Positions 1 to 8,689 of a stretch of 64,000 nucleotides of DNA are shown here, piece by piece. Location of the stretch: the NCBI GenBank assembly GCA_035301265.1, contig DATGUP010000008.1, positions 1 to 64,000 of the forward strand, read 5' to 3'. Source of the DNA: DATGUP01 sp035301265. Lineage in GTDB: Bacteria; Bacillota; Bacilli; Bacillales; Amphibacillaceae. Every line of letters starts with the position of its first letter. The stretch's first letter is position 1. The translations under genes and the position numbers were made by a program. The notes below the pieces were generated by a model. The model was not told the origin of the DNA, searched no databases, and saw nothing but the letters and a program-made list of their open reading frames with translations.

Positions 1-499
1 TGTTGAAATCAATGAGTTTGAAAGAAAATCACCCTATTCAAACGATGTGTGATGTACTAGATGTGCCACAAAAAGTGTCTATTATCAATCAATAGATCAA
101 ACGACTTTTAAACGAGAACATGAAAATCATGAGCTCACTAAGAAATTTATAGAAATCCATAACGATCGTAATAAGTGTTACGGGTGCACCTAAAATTCAT
201 TGTTGTTTACTGAAACAAGGTTATCAGGTTGGTATTAAATGTGTTCAGCGATTAATGAAAAAAGCAAGCATTCGATCAATTACTGTCAAAAAGTTTCGTC
301 CCACTCAAAGTAAAGAAACTATTGTTGAGCGCGAAAATATCTTAGATCGAGACTTCTCTACGAATACAATTAATGAAAAATGAGTTGGTTATATTACTTA
401 TATTCATACACTTATGATGGTTGGTGTTACCTTGCTTCTATGATGAAAAGAATTCACGGTAGCATTAAGTATAAAACACCACAGGAGATGGAAGACTAA
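1..499 (+). pseudogene. Decayed IS3-family transposase OrfB
   Basis: Frame-switching translation gives recognisable IS3-family OrfB pieces. Around 170-350 there is a GAPKIH..LLKQGY stretch followed by VQRLMKKASIRSITVKKFRP. Around 350-400 the start of the rve integrase core reads NEK-stop-VGYITYIHT, where the family has NEKWVGDITYIHT, so the tryptophan has become TGA. The middle of the DDE domain is missing, and the text resumes near 440-499 with RIHGSIKYKTPQEMED and a stop, the usual OrfB C-terminus. With stops, frameshifts and an internal deletion of roughly 100 codons it cannot be active. The left end runs off the window. Confidence 0.85.
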
Positions 500-559
500 T
501 ATACTTATGCCGCGTGATTTATTCAACATACATTCACTGCACGGTTTTATGTGGAAATG

Positions 560-637
560 CGGGTATGATAGCCTCTTGTGGCAAAGCCAGCATATTTATA
601 AATGAGCTGGCTGCGTGGCTTAGAGAAATCATACCCG
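560..637. repeat. Large imperfect hairpin between IS remnants
   Basis: The outer arms CGGGTATGAT (560-569) and ATCATACCCG (628-637) are perfectly complementary. The inner arms AGCCAGC (585-591) and GCTGGCT (606-612) are also perfectly complementary around a 14-nt AT-rich loop. The whole structure is about 78 nt. It lies outside recognisable transposase coding sequence. It could be a small non-autonomous element, a relic of an IS end or a structured RNA; nothing else in the window repeats it. Confidence 0.6.
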
Positions 638-849
638 TAGAGGCTCCACGTCAAGCTCCAACAGTTTAAATACAAATAGATTTACAAAGAATAAAAAACT
701 TAACTTCTCGATTAGAAATTGTTTTATTAATGATTGGTAATATGTACTTCTTGGTATATCAAATATTTTACACATTCTCTGTATCGGGTGATTATCCTTT
801 TCATTGTGAATAAACTCAGTAATTTCAGCATCATTTACTTTTCTCTAGA

Positions 850-1110
850 ATATGGTCATAGCTTTTTTAAGATTTATTCTCCTGTTGAAGCTTGTGCATT
901 TGCTTTTGTAGCTTGGTATAATCTTCTGGAGTAACTGAAGATCCGTCTTCTAACTCAACAGGATTGAATCTTTTAATCAATCATAAATAGTTACTTCAGA
1001 TACGCCATACTCGCCACTTAAATATTTGACTTTTTGACCAGAGTGGTATAAGTCAACGATCATTTTTTAAAATCATCCGTATAACGTCTACCATGTTTTT
1101 TGTTGGACAT
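850..1110 (-). pseudogene. Decayed IS3-family transposase OrfA
   Basis: Read on the minus strand from an ATG at 1110 with AGAAGGAT just before it, this gives MSNKKHGRRYTDDFKK, then a one-base frameshift in an A run, then IVDLYHSGQKVKYLSGEYGVSEVTIYD. A TGA follows where the family has the tryptophan of YDWLKRF, and then VELEDGSSVTPEDYTKLQKQM and a further stop. This is the HTH-type OrfA of an IS3-family element. It points opposite to the OrfB remnant at 1-499, so the two come from different insertions or a rearranged copy. It is inactive. Confidence 0.85.
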
Positions 1111-1145
1111 ATCCTTCTAATGATTGTAAAGACTCAACTAAGATG

Positions 1146-1170
1146 TGTCCACGAAACTATACTAGCATCA
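1146..1170 (-). repeat. Probable IS3-type terminal inverted repeat
   Basis: Read on the minus strand the sequence begins TGATGCTAGTATAGTTTCGT and lies about 35 nt upstream of the OrfA start. That is where an IS3-family left end beginning with TG would be. No intact partner end is seen in the window, so the element is at least partly deleted. Position 1170 is the likely boundary between IS debris and the mannoside cluster. Confidence 0.5.
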
Positions 1171-1206
1171 TGGTGAAGAGAATATTTTCTATAAAAAAGG
1201 GAATAC

Positions 1207-1229
1207 CTTATTAATCTAAATTTAATAAG
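1207..1229. promoter_or_regulatory. Operator, distal copy (CTTATTAA-N7-TTAATAAG)
   Basis: Perfect 8-bp arms CTTATTAA and TTAATAAG are separated by 7 nt. An identical pair with the same 7-nt spacing lies at 1302-1324, on the other side of the promoter. The repetition of arms and spacing argues for a dimeric repressor, most simply the ROK protein encoded next. Confidence 0.75.
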
Positions 1230-1244
1230 TTTATGTAAAATAAA

Positions 1245-1273
1245 TTGAAAAACTAAACTATATCATCTAAAAT
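1245..1273 (+). promoter_or_regulatory. Sigma-A promoter of the ROK regulator
   Basis: The -35 element TTGAAA (1245-1250) and the -10 element TAAAAT (1268-1273) are separated by exactly 17 bp. The expected start site is near 1280. The promoter lies between two identical operators and is followed at once by a cre-like site. Confidence 0.7.
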
Positions 1274-1279
1274 ATTAAA

Positions 1280-1293
1280 TGAAAACGGTTAAA
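1280..1293. promoter_or_regulatory. cre-like site (CcpA)
   Basis: TGAAAACGGTTAAA matches the cre consensus TGWAANCGNTNWCA at 13 of 14 positions. It overlaps the predicted transcription start, a position where CcpA would repress. This suggests glucose repression of the mannoside cluster. Confidence 0.6.
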
Positions 1294-1301
1294 TATAGTA
1301 A

Positions 1302-1324
1302 CTTATTAAATGTTGTTTAATAAG
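1302..1324. promoter_or_regulatory. Operator, proximal copy (CTTATTAA-N7-TTAATAAG)
   Basis: This is the second perfect copy of the inverted repeat at 1207-1229, about 95 bp centre to centre from it. It ends in the purine-rich ribosome site of the downstream TTG start. A repressor bound here would block transcription just downstream of the start site, and binding at both copies could form a loop. Confidence 0.75.
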
Positions 1325-1341
1325 AGGTAAGGTGACTTTTC

Positions 1342-2559
1342 TTGTCGATTACACGATTTGCAAATAATGACACGATAAAACAGAATAATAGGTTGCTTAT
1401 TCTAAAAGAAATTCGTCAAAATGGTCCAGTTACCAAAATAGAATTAGCTAATAAATTTGATCTAACCTTTTCAGGAGTTGGTAATATCATAAGTATTTTG
1501 ATGGAAGCAGATTTAATAAAAGAAGTAGGATATGGTGAATCTAGTGGCGGTAGGCCACCTATTTTGTATAACATGAATTGGGATAGTATTTATGTAATTG
1601 CTTTAGTAATTGGTGTAGAAAAAATTTCTGCTTCTCTAGTAAATTTAAAAGGCGAGGCAAGTGATGAAGTAACAGCAATAGTTAATTCTGATTTGATAAT
1701 TGAAAAGATTTATAATTTAATAGATCAGTTGTTGGATCGAACAACCATCGATACAAAAAAAATATCAGGTATAGGTGTGTCCGCACCTGGTCCTATCGAT
1801 ACTACAGATGGGAAGGTTTTAACACCGCCAAATCTAAAAGCAATGAGCAATATCGATATCCAAGATCTACTAGAGGACCGTTATGAATTACCAACAGCGC
1901 TTGAGCGAGACGCTAATGCTTTTGCTTTAGCTGAACAATGGTTTGGTCGTGTTGAACCTGAAGAGGATATTTTATACATATATAATGATCAAGGACTTGG
2001 AGGTGGCCTCATTATTAATTCTCGGATTCATCGAGGTCTTGGAAATGGGGCTGGTGAAATTGGCCATATGATTATTGATATTGACGGTCCAAAATGTAAT
2101 TGTGGAAATTTTGGTTGTTTGGAAGCGCTTAGTTCTGGGATTGCGATTCAAAGACGTGTGAAAGAGGAAATAAGACGTGGCTTTGTAACAAGTCTTGCGG
2201 ATCCTTACATCCATGAGGGAATCGAACCTACCATAAACAAGATTGTAGAAGAGGCAAGGGAAGGCGATAAATTAGCGCTACAGGTTTTACATGAGGCTGA
2301 GAGATATTTAGGATTAGGAATTGCAAATGCTATTAACTTGTTTTCGCCTAATCAAATTATATTTGGGGGAGAGGTAACAAAGCTTTATCCGGAGATGATA
2401 ATAGGAGTGGAAAAATTAGCTAAACAACATGCTTTTTCACCTCATGCAAATCAAATTACGTTTTCAAAGTCAGCCTTTATTCATGAGTCTAATTCAATCG
2501 GTGCAGCTGCAGTTATTCAGCAAAAATTATTTGACTTGCCTCTAGATACCATTATTTAA
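1342..2559 (+). CDS. ROK-family transcriptional repressor (XylR/NagC type)
   Basis: A 405-residue sugar-responsive repressor. Residues about 10-70 form a winged helix-turn-helix (KIELANKFDLTFSGVGNIISILMEADLI). From about residue 80 there is a ROK sugar-binding domain with the zinc motif C-N-C-G-N-F-G-C-L-E and the conserved ERDANAFALAEQ segment. It starts at TTG, with GAGGTAAGGTG a suitable distance upstream. It heads the mannoside cluster in the same direction. Twin operators around its promoter indicate autoregulation, and it probably controls the ABC importer and mannosidases as well. The inducer is likely mannose or a mannosyl sugar, by inference from context only. Confidence 0.9.
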   Translation: MSITRFANNDTIKQNNRLLILKEIRQNGPVTKIELANKFDLTFSGVGNIISILMEADLIKEVGYGESSGGRPPILYNMNWDSIYVIALVIGVEKISASLVNLKGEASDEVTAIVNSDLIIEKIYNLIDQLLDRTTIDTKKISGIGVSAPGPIDTTDGKVLTPPNLKAMSNIDIQDLLEDRYELPTALERDANAFALAEQWFGRVEPEEDILYIYNDQGLGGGLIINSRIHRGLGNGAGEIGHMIIDIDGPKCNCGNFGCLEALSSGIAIQRRVKEEIRRGFVTSLADPYIHEGIEPTINKIVEEAREGDKLALQVLHEAERYLGLGIANAINLFSPNQIIFGGEVTKLYPEMIIGVEKLAKQHAFSPHANQITFSKSAFIHESNSIGAAAVIQQKLFDLPLDTII

Positions 2560-2756
2560 ATTATACTTGCAGGTACCTGGAATAATTTCAAAAAAAGTAA
2601 TGTTCAATCGATAGATTCATGATTTATATTGCATCATTTTATTATATTCAGCAATTTAACCACTAATCTACTTTTTAGGGGGTGATTCTTTTAATAGATT
2701 TAACTGAAACTGAAGAAAATCCATACTTTTGCTAAATAAAGGAAGGGGAGATAAAA

Positions 2757-4097
2757 ATGAGAAATTGGATTAAAAGGTTATTTATTTTGGTATTAATTTC
2801 CTTATTTGCATTTTCACTTACTGCATGTGGAGATGAAGACAGTAATGATGCTGAAGATGGTGAGAAAACACTTGAATTAATCTATCAAGCACCAGATGAC
2901 ACGTTTGAATCATGGATGAATAAAGTTAAAGAAGAATTTGAGGCGGAACATGATGGTGTAGAAGTCGAAATTACTGCAATAGATTCTGATGAGGGAGATT
3001 ATCCAAATAAAAAAGTTTTAATGATGAAATCAGATAAAACATCACCTGATATCGTGATGGAAGATACAGAGCAATTGAAACCGGATGCAGAAGCTGGATA
3101 CTTAGAGCCAATTACGGATGAACTTGAAGATTGGTCTGATTGGGATCAATTTTACGAATCTGTTAAAGAAGGTGTAACAGGAAATGACGGCGAACTATAT
3201 GGAATTCCAATTTCCACTGATGTTAGGGGCCTCTGGTATAACAAAAATATCTTAGAAAACGCTGGAATAGAAATGCCATGGGAACCGGAAACATGGGATG
3301 ATGTTCTAAGTGCAGCAGAAGCAATTAAAGATGATGTGGAAGTTCCTTTTTGGATAAACTCAGGAAAAGCAATGGGTGAAGGTACTACAATGCAGACATT
3401 TCTACCTCTTTTATATGGAACGGGTAGTGAATTATATGATGAAGAGGACGATAAATGGATTGTAGAAAGCGAGGGTTTTCTTGACACATTAAAGTTCATT
3501 GAACATGTATATAGTAATGATCTTGGAGCAAGCTTAAGTTGGGCAACAACTGGACAGGCAGGTGCTAAGGTATCAACCGAATTAATGCCTGAAGAAGAGG
3601 TAGGTATTGCACTAGATGGAAATTGGTTACCCGGAAACTGGGAAGAAGATGGAAATGCTCCTTGGCCAGAATGGGAAGATGCGATTGATTTAGCTCCCTT
3701 ACCAACGAAAGATGGTCAAGAGCCTGGGTATTCAACAGTTTCTGGTGGATGGGCACTTTCTGTTCCAAGCAATGCAGATCATAAAGATTTGGCAGTAGAA
3801 TTCATTAAACTTGCAACTACAAAAGATAATTTAAGATATGGTACACAATTGACACCGCGTGAAGATATTGCGGAATTAGATGAATATAACCAACTTACTT
3901 ATCAGGATAAGATGACAAGTTTTTTAGAGTTTACAAACTACCGTCCGACTTACGATGAATATCCAGAAATTTCCTCTAATATTCAAGATGCAGCAGAAGC
4001 TGTAACCACTGGTAATATGACGCCTGAAGAAGCAATGGAACAATTTAAAGAAGATGTTGAACGTGATGTTGGTGAAGAAAATACAAAGAAAGAATAA
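2757..4097 (+). CDS. Sugar ABC transporter substrate-binding lipoprotein
   Basis: A 446-residue extracytoplasmic binding protein of the family 1 (CUT1, oligosaccharide) type. A lysine-rich start and hydrophobic stretch lead to the lipobox LTAC with the lipidated Cys at residue 24. The mature protein is strongly acidic, as in salt- or alkali-adapted bacilli. GGKW-type conserved regions such as YSTVSGGWALSVPSNA near the C-terminal lobe support the family. It is followed by two CUT1 permease genes, and no ATPase gene is nearby. Given the adjacent alpha-mannosidases the ligand is probably a manno-oligosaccharide or N-glycan fragment (inference). The start is supported by GGAAGGGGAG upstream. Confidence 0.92.
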   Translation: MRNWIKRLFILVLISLFAFSLTACGDEDSNDAEDGEKTLELIYQAPDDTFESWMNKVKEEFEAEHDGVEVEITAIDSDEGDYPNKKVLMMKSDKTSPDIVMEDTEQLKPDAEAGYLEPITDELEDWSDWDQFYESVKEGVTGNDGELYGIPISTDVRGLWYNKNILENAGIEMPWEPETWDDVLSAAEAIKDDVEVPFWINSGKAMGEGTTMQTFLPLLYGTGSELYDEEDDKWIVESEGFLDTLKFIEHVYSNDLGASLSWATTGQAGAKVSTELMPEEEVGIALDGNWLPGNWEEDGNAPWPEWEDAIDLAPLPTKDGQEPGYSTVSGGWALSVPSNADHKDLAVEFIKLATTKDNLRYGTQLTPREDIAELDEYNQLTYQDKMTSFLEFTNYRPTYDEYPEISSNIQDAAEAVTTGNMTPEEAMEQFKEDVERDVGEENTKKE

Positions 4098-4107
4098 TTA
4101 TTTATAA

Positions 4108-4130
4108 GGGACCTTCTAATAGAAGGTCCC
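4108..4130 (+). promoter_or_regulatory. Intergenic stem-loop after the binding-protein gene
   Basis: A perfect 10-bp stem, GGGACCTTCT pairing with AGAAGGTCCC, with a 3-nt loop AAT. It sits 11 nt after the binding-protein stop codon and is not followed by a T run. It therefore looks like an mRNA-stabilising or partial attenuating element that raises binding protein over permease, not a full terminator. Confidence 0.8.
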
Positions 4131-4149
4131 GATAAAGAGGTGTTAGAAC

Positions 4150-5037
4150 GTGGCCCAACGTAGAGCATTAAGAAATAATCCCTATATTAAAACATTAATT
4201 TTTGGTTCGCCAGCCATTATTTTAATGTTACTTTTCATATTGGGACCTATAATTATGACAATACTTTTTTCTTTTACCGATATAGCTCTAACTGGTGCGG
4301 CGGCTAAAGAGTTTGAGTTTGTAGGATTTGAAAATTTCTCAAGAATGTTCAAAGACCCTAGTTTTAAAACAAGTGTAATTAACACAATTATTTTTTTAGT
4401 TTGTTCGGCTCTTATTGGCCAGCAAGTCGTAGGCTTTTTAATTGCTTATTTAATGAAAGGAAAAGCTAGACCTTTCAGAAGTTTAATCGGCTTGCTTGTT
4501 CTTGCAGGTTGGATTACACCGGAAATTGTTGTGGCATTTGTATGGTTTGCTTTTTTAAGCGATGATGGAACATTAAATACTATATTAGAATTTGTAGGTA
4601 TGGAGCCAGTTGCATGGCTTTTAAATTTTCCTATGGTAAGTGTTGTTTTCGTAAATATTTGGCATGGTGCAGCGTTTTGTATGTTAATGTACCAAGCAGC
4701 ATTAGATGATATCCCTCAAGAAATAGAAGAGGCTGCAAAAATAGATGGAGCTAATGCTTGGCATCGTCTATGGAGAATTACTTTACCAATGATAAAAGGA
4801 TCGGCCGTAACAAATATGGTATTAGTTACTTTACAAACATTAGGTGTCTTCACGTTGATTTTTGCTCTAACAGGTGGAGGACCAGGTAATAAATCAACGA
4901 CTTTACCCTTGTTTATGTATGATGAAGCATTTGTAAATTATCAATTAGGATATGGAACAGCTATATCGTTAGTAATACTTTTATTAGGAATTTTACTGAG
5001 CCTACTTTATATTCGATTTTTGAAAACTGATGATTAA
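4150..5037 (+). CDS. Sugar ABC transporter permease (MalF/LacF type)
   Basis: A 295-residue inner-membrane subunit of a CUT1 importer with about six membrane segments. The cytoplasmic EAA loop is clear near residues 194-215 (EIEEAAKIDGANAWHRLWRITLP); this loop contacts the ATPase. The start is GTG at 4150, preceded by AAAGAGGTG. It follows the binding protein and precedes the second permease by a few bases. Because no ATP-binding subunit is encoded, the transporter probably borrows a shared MsmX/MsmK-type ATPase, as known for many Firmicute CUT1 systems. Confidence 0.92.
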   Translation: MAQRRALRNNPYIKTLIFGSPAIILMLLFILGPIIMTILFSFTDIALTGAAAKEFEFVGFENFSRMFKDPSFKTSVINTIIFLVCSALIGQQVVGFLIAYLMKGKARPFRSLIGLLVLAGWITPEIVVAFVWFAFLSDDGTLNTILEFVGMEPVAWLLNFPMVSVVFVNIWHGAAFCMLMYQAALDDIPQEIEEAAKIDGANAWHRLWRITLPMIKGSAVTNMVLVTLQTLGVFTLIFALTGGGPGNKSTTLPLFMYDEAFVNYQLGYGTAISLVILLLGILLSLLYIRFLKTDD

Positions 5038-5050
5038 AAGAGGGATTCAT

Positions 5051-5878
5051 ATGAAATTTAAAAAACGAATAAAGATTGCTTTACCTTATATCATCCTCTC
5101 GTTGATAGGTATTATGTTTTTTATACCTCTGTTATGGATGATTTTTGCATCATTTGATAAGAATGCAACATTATCCATTGAATGGCCAAATGATTTTACA
5201 TTTGATCATTGGACACAAATATTTACAGATCCAGATATTTTACGTGCGTTTGTTATAGGAGTTTTTTTATCACTTGGATCTTCGATAGTAATCGTTATCG
5301 TTTCTGCGCTTGCTGCCTATCCATTATCAAGATTTCATATTAAACATAAAGACTCTATCATTTTGTCCATTTTGTTTTTATCTGGACTACCAATGACGGC
5401 TATTATGGTTCCTGTTTATCAAATGTTTGTCTTTTTTAATTTAAATGACTCATTATGGGCGACTTTACTATTTATGTCTGCAGCAGCTCTCCCTTATGGA
5501 ATATGGTTAATGAAAAACTTTATAGACTCTGTTCCGGTTTCTTTGGAAGAGTCGGCATGGATTGATGGGGCATCAATGTTAGTTGGATTAAGAAAAGTGG
5601 TTGTCCCACTTATGAAACCAGGCATTTTTACTGTGCTTATTTTTACATTTACAGGGAGTTGGGGAAACTTTTTCGTACCATTTATTTTAATTCAATCTGT
5701 AGAGAAATTGCCGGCTTCAGTTACGATATTCCAATTTTTTGGCCAACATGGAATGGTGTTTTATGGACAATTAGCGGCATTTTCATTTGTGTATACAATT
5801 CCGGTTGTCATTTTGTATTTCATCGGACAGAAATACATGTCTCAAGGATTTGGTCTTAGCGGTGCAACAAAAGGATAA
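5051..5878 (+). CDS. Sugar ABC transporter permease (MalG type)
   Basis: A 275-residue second CUT1 permease, with about six membrane segments and an EAA loop (VSLEESAWIDGASMLVGLRKVVVP). An upstream in-frame ATG at 5030 would overlap the preceding gene, but AGAGGG at about 5039-5044 is correctly spaced only for the ATG at 5051, so I use that start. It pairs with the preceding permease to form the membrane channel. Downstream comes a GH38 mannosidase, so importer and hydrolases appear to be one transcription unit. Confidence 0.92.
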   Translation: MKFKKRIKIALPYIILSLIGIMFFIPLLWMIFASFDKNATLSIEWPNDFTFDHWTQIFTDPDILRAFVIGVFLSLGSSIVIVIVSALAAYPLSRFHIKHKDSIILSILFLSGLPMTAIMVPVYQMFVFFNLNDSLWATLLFMSAAALPYGIWLMKNFIDSVPVSLEESAWIDGASMLVGLRKVVVPLMKPGIFTVLIFTFTGSWGNFFVPFILIQSVEKLPASVTIFQFFGQHGMVFYGQLAAFSFVYTIPVVILYFIGQKYMSQGFGLSGATKG

Positions 5879-5942
5879 AGGATTGTTTGGTACATCAAAG
5901 TGTTTAGGGAAAGACCATGATAACTTCATTGGAGGGCTTTCT

Positions 5943-8675
5943 ATGTCAGAAAACAAAACAATTCATATCATATCTCACTCCCATTGGGATCGGGAATGGT
6001 ATTTACCATATGAGAAACATCATATGTTGTTAGTTACGTTAATGGATAAACTGATTGAAACCTTGGAAAATGATCCACATTATAAAAGTTTTCATTTAGA
6101 TGGACAAACGATTCTTTTGGAAGATTATTTACAAGTTCGTCCACATATGAAGGAAAAATTACAGAAATTTATTCAAGAAGGTAGGATTTACATTGGCCCA
6201 TGGTATATTTTACAAGATGAGTTTTTAACGAGCAGTGAAGCAAATGTCCGTAACCTTCAATACGGGATGAAAGATGCTGAAAAATGGGGTGGCTTATCAA
6301 AAATCGGTTATTTCCCGGACTCATTTGGGAATATTGGACAGGCACCACAAATTTTCCAACAAGCAGGTATTGATCATGCGGTTTTTGGCCGTGGTGTTAA
6401 ACCGACTGGCTTTAATAATGAAGTGATCGAGGCAGATATGTTTGAATCACCGTTCTCTGAAATGGTATGGAAATCGCCAGATGGCTCAAAAGTTCACGGT
6501 ATTTTATTTGCGAATTGGTACTGCAATGGAAATGAAATTCCAACAAATGAAGAAGAAGCAAAAGCTTATTGGGATCAACAGATTACTAGTTTAGAAGAAT
6601 ATGCGTCTTCACCGCATTTGTTAGTCATGAATGGTTGTGATCATCAACCAATTCAAACAGATTTATCAGAAGCTATTGAAACAGCCGAGAAGCTTTATCC
6701 AGAAATAACATTTAAACATTCTAATTTTAACGATTATGTCGATCAATTAACAGATACACTCCCTGAAACTTTAAAAGAGATCGAAGGTGAACTTCGAAGC
6801 CAACAAACAGATGGCTGGGGAACGCTCGTAAACACGGCTTCTTCTCGAATGTATTTAAAGAAAATGAATCGTGAATGTGAAAAGCTTCTTGAAAAGGTTG
6901 CAGAACCTTTATCTGCTTTTTCTCATATGCTCGGGGAAGATGCACAAAAGGATCAACTCAGATATGCTTGGAAGACATTAATGCGAAATCACCCACATGA
7001 TAGTATTTGCGGGTGCAGTGTTGATGAAGTCCATCGTGGCATGGTAACTCGATTTGAACGTGCAAAAGATGTAACGGAAACGATTATTGATAACCAACTT
7101 GAAACGATTACCCCTTATATTGATACATCTTCTTTTGAGGATGCAGAAAATCCGCTACCATTTGTCGTTTATAATACAAGTGGTTATCAGAGATCTGGGG
7201 TTGTCACCGTTGAATTAGATGTTAAGAGAGAATATTTTTCAGAAGGCGTCAATAAAAAGGCACTAAAAACATTTCCAATTGAACAAAATGTTGTGATAGA
7301 TGATAAAGGAAATGTATATGATTGCCATGTTGAAGACTTAGGAATTTCATTTGGTTATGATTTACCAGAGGATCGATTTCGGCAACCATATATGGCTAGA
7401 CAGGTGCGATTAACTTTCGAAGTCCCTGAAATTCAAGCATTAGGCTACAAAGCATTTGCGTTTGTGAAAAAAGATGTAAAGGAACATCAAAATGAATCGT
7501 CTTTATTTATCAGTGAGAATGAAATTGAAAATGAACATTTTCATTTAACCATTGAAGCAAATGGTTCATTAACGCTAAAAGATAAGCACACGAACCGAGA
7601 ATATAGAGACTTGTGTGTGTATGAAGATACGGGTGATATCGGAAATGAGTACATGTATAAACAACCTGAAGGTGAAAAAGCATTAACGACAAAACATTTA
7701 AAAGCAACTATTCGAACGGTTAAAGATACACCACATATGGCAGTCGTTGAAATTACTCATCATTGGGAATTACCGGCTCGAGCAACAGATTTATTAGATC
7801 AAGAGCAAAGAGAAGTCGTTCCATTTACGAAACGAAAAGCAACACGAACAGAAGAAACGGTTCCTTTTACGATTAAAACATTCGTAAAAGTTGAGAGAAA
7901 CGATCGAGGTATTAATGTTGAAACATCATTTAATAATCAAGCAAAAGATCATCGATTGCGTGTCTTGTTCCCAACAGATATTGAAACAGACAAGCATGAA
8001 GTGGATTCTGTATTTGAAGTAGTAACGAGAAATAATACACCGTCAGAAGAATGGACAAATCCGGATCACTCTCAACATCAACAAGATTTTGTAGCGGTAA
8101 ATAGTGATACAGAAGGGATCGTTATTGCAAATAAAGGTTTAAATGAGTATGAAGTTTTACGAGACGAGAGACAAACAATTGCTGTTACATTAGTTCGTTC
8201 TGTTCGTGAAATGGGAGACTGGGGGTATTTTCCAACACCAGAAGCTCAATGTCAAGGTGAGCAAACGGCTAAATTCCGAATATATCCACATAAAGGCAAT
8301 GCCACAAAATATAAAGCATATCAGGATGCCTATCAATATCAGATTCCGTGGATTGTCAAGCAAACGGATGTTCATCAAGGCAAATTGTCTTCTATGTATT
8401 CATTTTTTGAATGGGAAGCTACACACTTAGCACTAACTTCATTCAAAGTTGCAGATGATCGGGAAGATATTATGGTTCGTTGGTTTAATATGTCGGGTGA
8501 TGAAGATGTACTTCATGTGTGTGCATCTGAAAAAACAGAACATATTTACCAAAGTACAATTTTAGAAGAGAAAAAAGATCTATTATCTCAAAAAGAGAAA
8601 AATGTTAATACATCTGTCCGTCCCTTTGAAATAGTAACATTAGGACTTCAGATGACAGAAAAATTACTTGATTAA
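5943..8675 (+). CDS. GH38 alpha-mannosidase
   Basis: A 910-residue cytoplasmic retaining alpha-mannosidase with no signal peptide. The N-terminal SHSHWDREWY carries the zinc ligands His14 and Asp16. GYFPDSFGNIGQAPQIF contains the expected catalytic nucleophile Asp126. The mid-region RNHPHDSICGCSVDEVH is the conserved GH38 helical block, followed by beta-sandwich domains. The reading frame is open from 5787, but GGAGGG at about 5931-5936 and the family N-terminus place the start at 5943. It should release mannose from imported alpha-mannosides together with the GH125 enzyme next door. MngB-type enzymes that act on mannosylglycerate are in the same family, so substrate is not settled. Confidence 0.93.
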   Translation: MSENKTIHIISHSHWDREWYLPYEKHHMLLVTLMDKLIETLENDPHYKSFHLDGQTILLEDYLQVRPHMKEKLQKFIQEGRIYIGPWYILQDEFLTSSEANVRNLQYGMKDAEKWGGLSKIGYFPDSFGNIGQAPQIFQQAGIDHAVFGRGVKPTGFNNEVIEADMFESPFSEMVWKSPDGSKVHGILFANWYCNGNEIPTNEEEAKAYWDQQITSLEEYASSPHLLVMNGCDHQPIQTDLSEAIETAEKLYPEITFKHSNFNDYVDQLTDTLPETLKEIEGELRSQQTDGWGTLVNTASSRMYLKKMNRECEKLLEKVAEPLSAFSHMLGEDAQKDQLRYAWKTLMRNHPHDSICGCSVDEVHRGMVTRFERAKDVTETIIDNQLETITPYIDTSSFEDAENPLPFVVYNTSGYQRSGVVTVELDVKREYFSEGVNKKALKTFPIEQNVVIDDKGNVYDCHVEDLGISFGYDLPEDRFRQPYMARQVRLTFEVPEIQALGYKAFAFVKKDVKEHQNESSLFISENEIENEHFHLTIEANGSLTLKDKHTNREYRDLCVYEDTGDIGNEYMYKQPEGEKALTTKHLKATIRTVKDTPHMAVVEITHHWELPARATDLLDQEQREVVPFTKRKATRTEETVPFTIKTFVKVERNDRGINVETSFNNQAKDHRLRVLFPTDIETDKHEVDSVFEVVTRNNTPSEEWTNPDHSQHQQDFVAVNSDTEGIVIANKGLNEYEVLRDERQTIAVTLVRSVREMGDWGYFPTPEAQCQGEQTAKFRIYPHKGNATKYKAYQDAYQYQIPWIVKQTDVHQGKLSSMYSFFEWEATHLALTSFKVADDREDIMVRWFNMSGDEDVLHVCASEKTEHIYQSTILEEKKDLLSQKEKNVNTSVRPFEIVTLGLQMTEKLLD

Positions 8676-8689
8676 TAAGGGGATATCAC

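Noticed and set aside
734..934. 66-codon open frame on the plus strand
   Set aside because: It is antisense to, and overlaps, the minus-strand OrfA transposase remnant; no ribosome site or family resemblance.
5787..5942. N-terminal extension of the GH38 frame
   Set aside because: The extension overlaps the end of the MalG-type permease gene, has no ribosome site and lies before the family N-terminus; the start at 5943 has GGAGGG.
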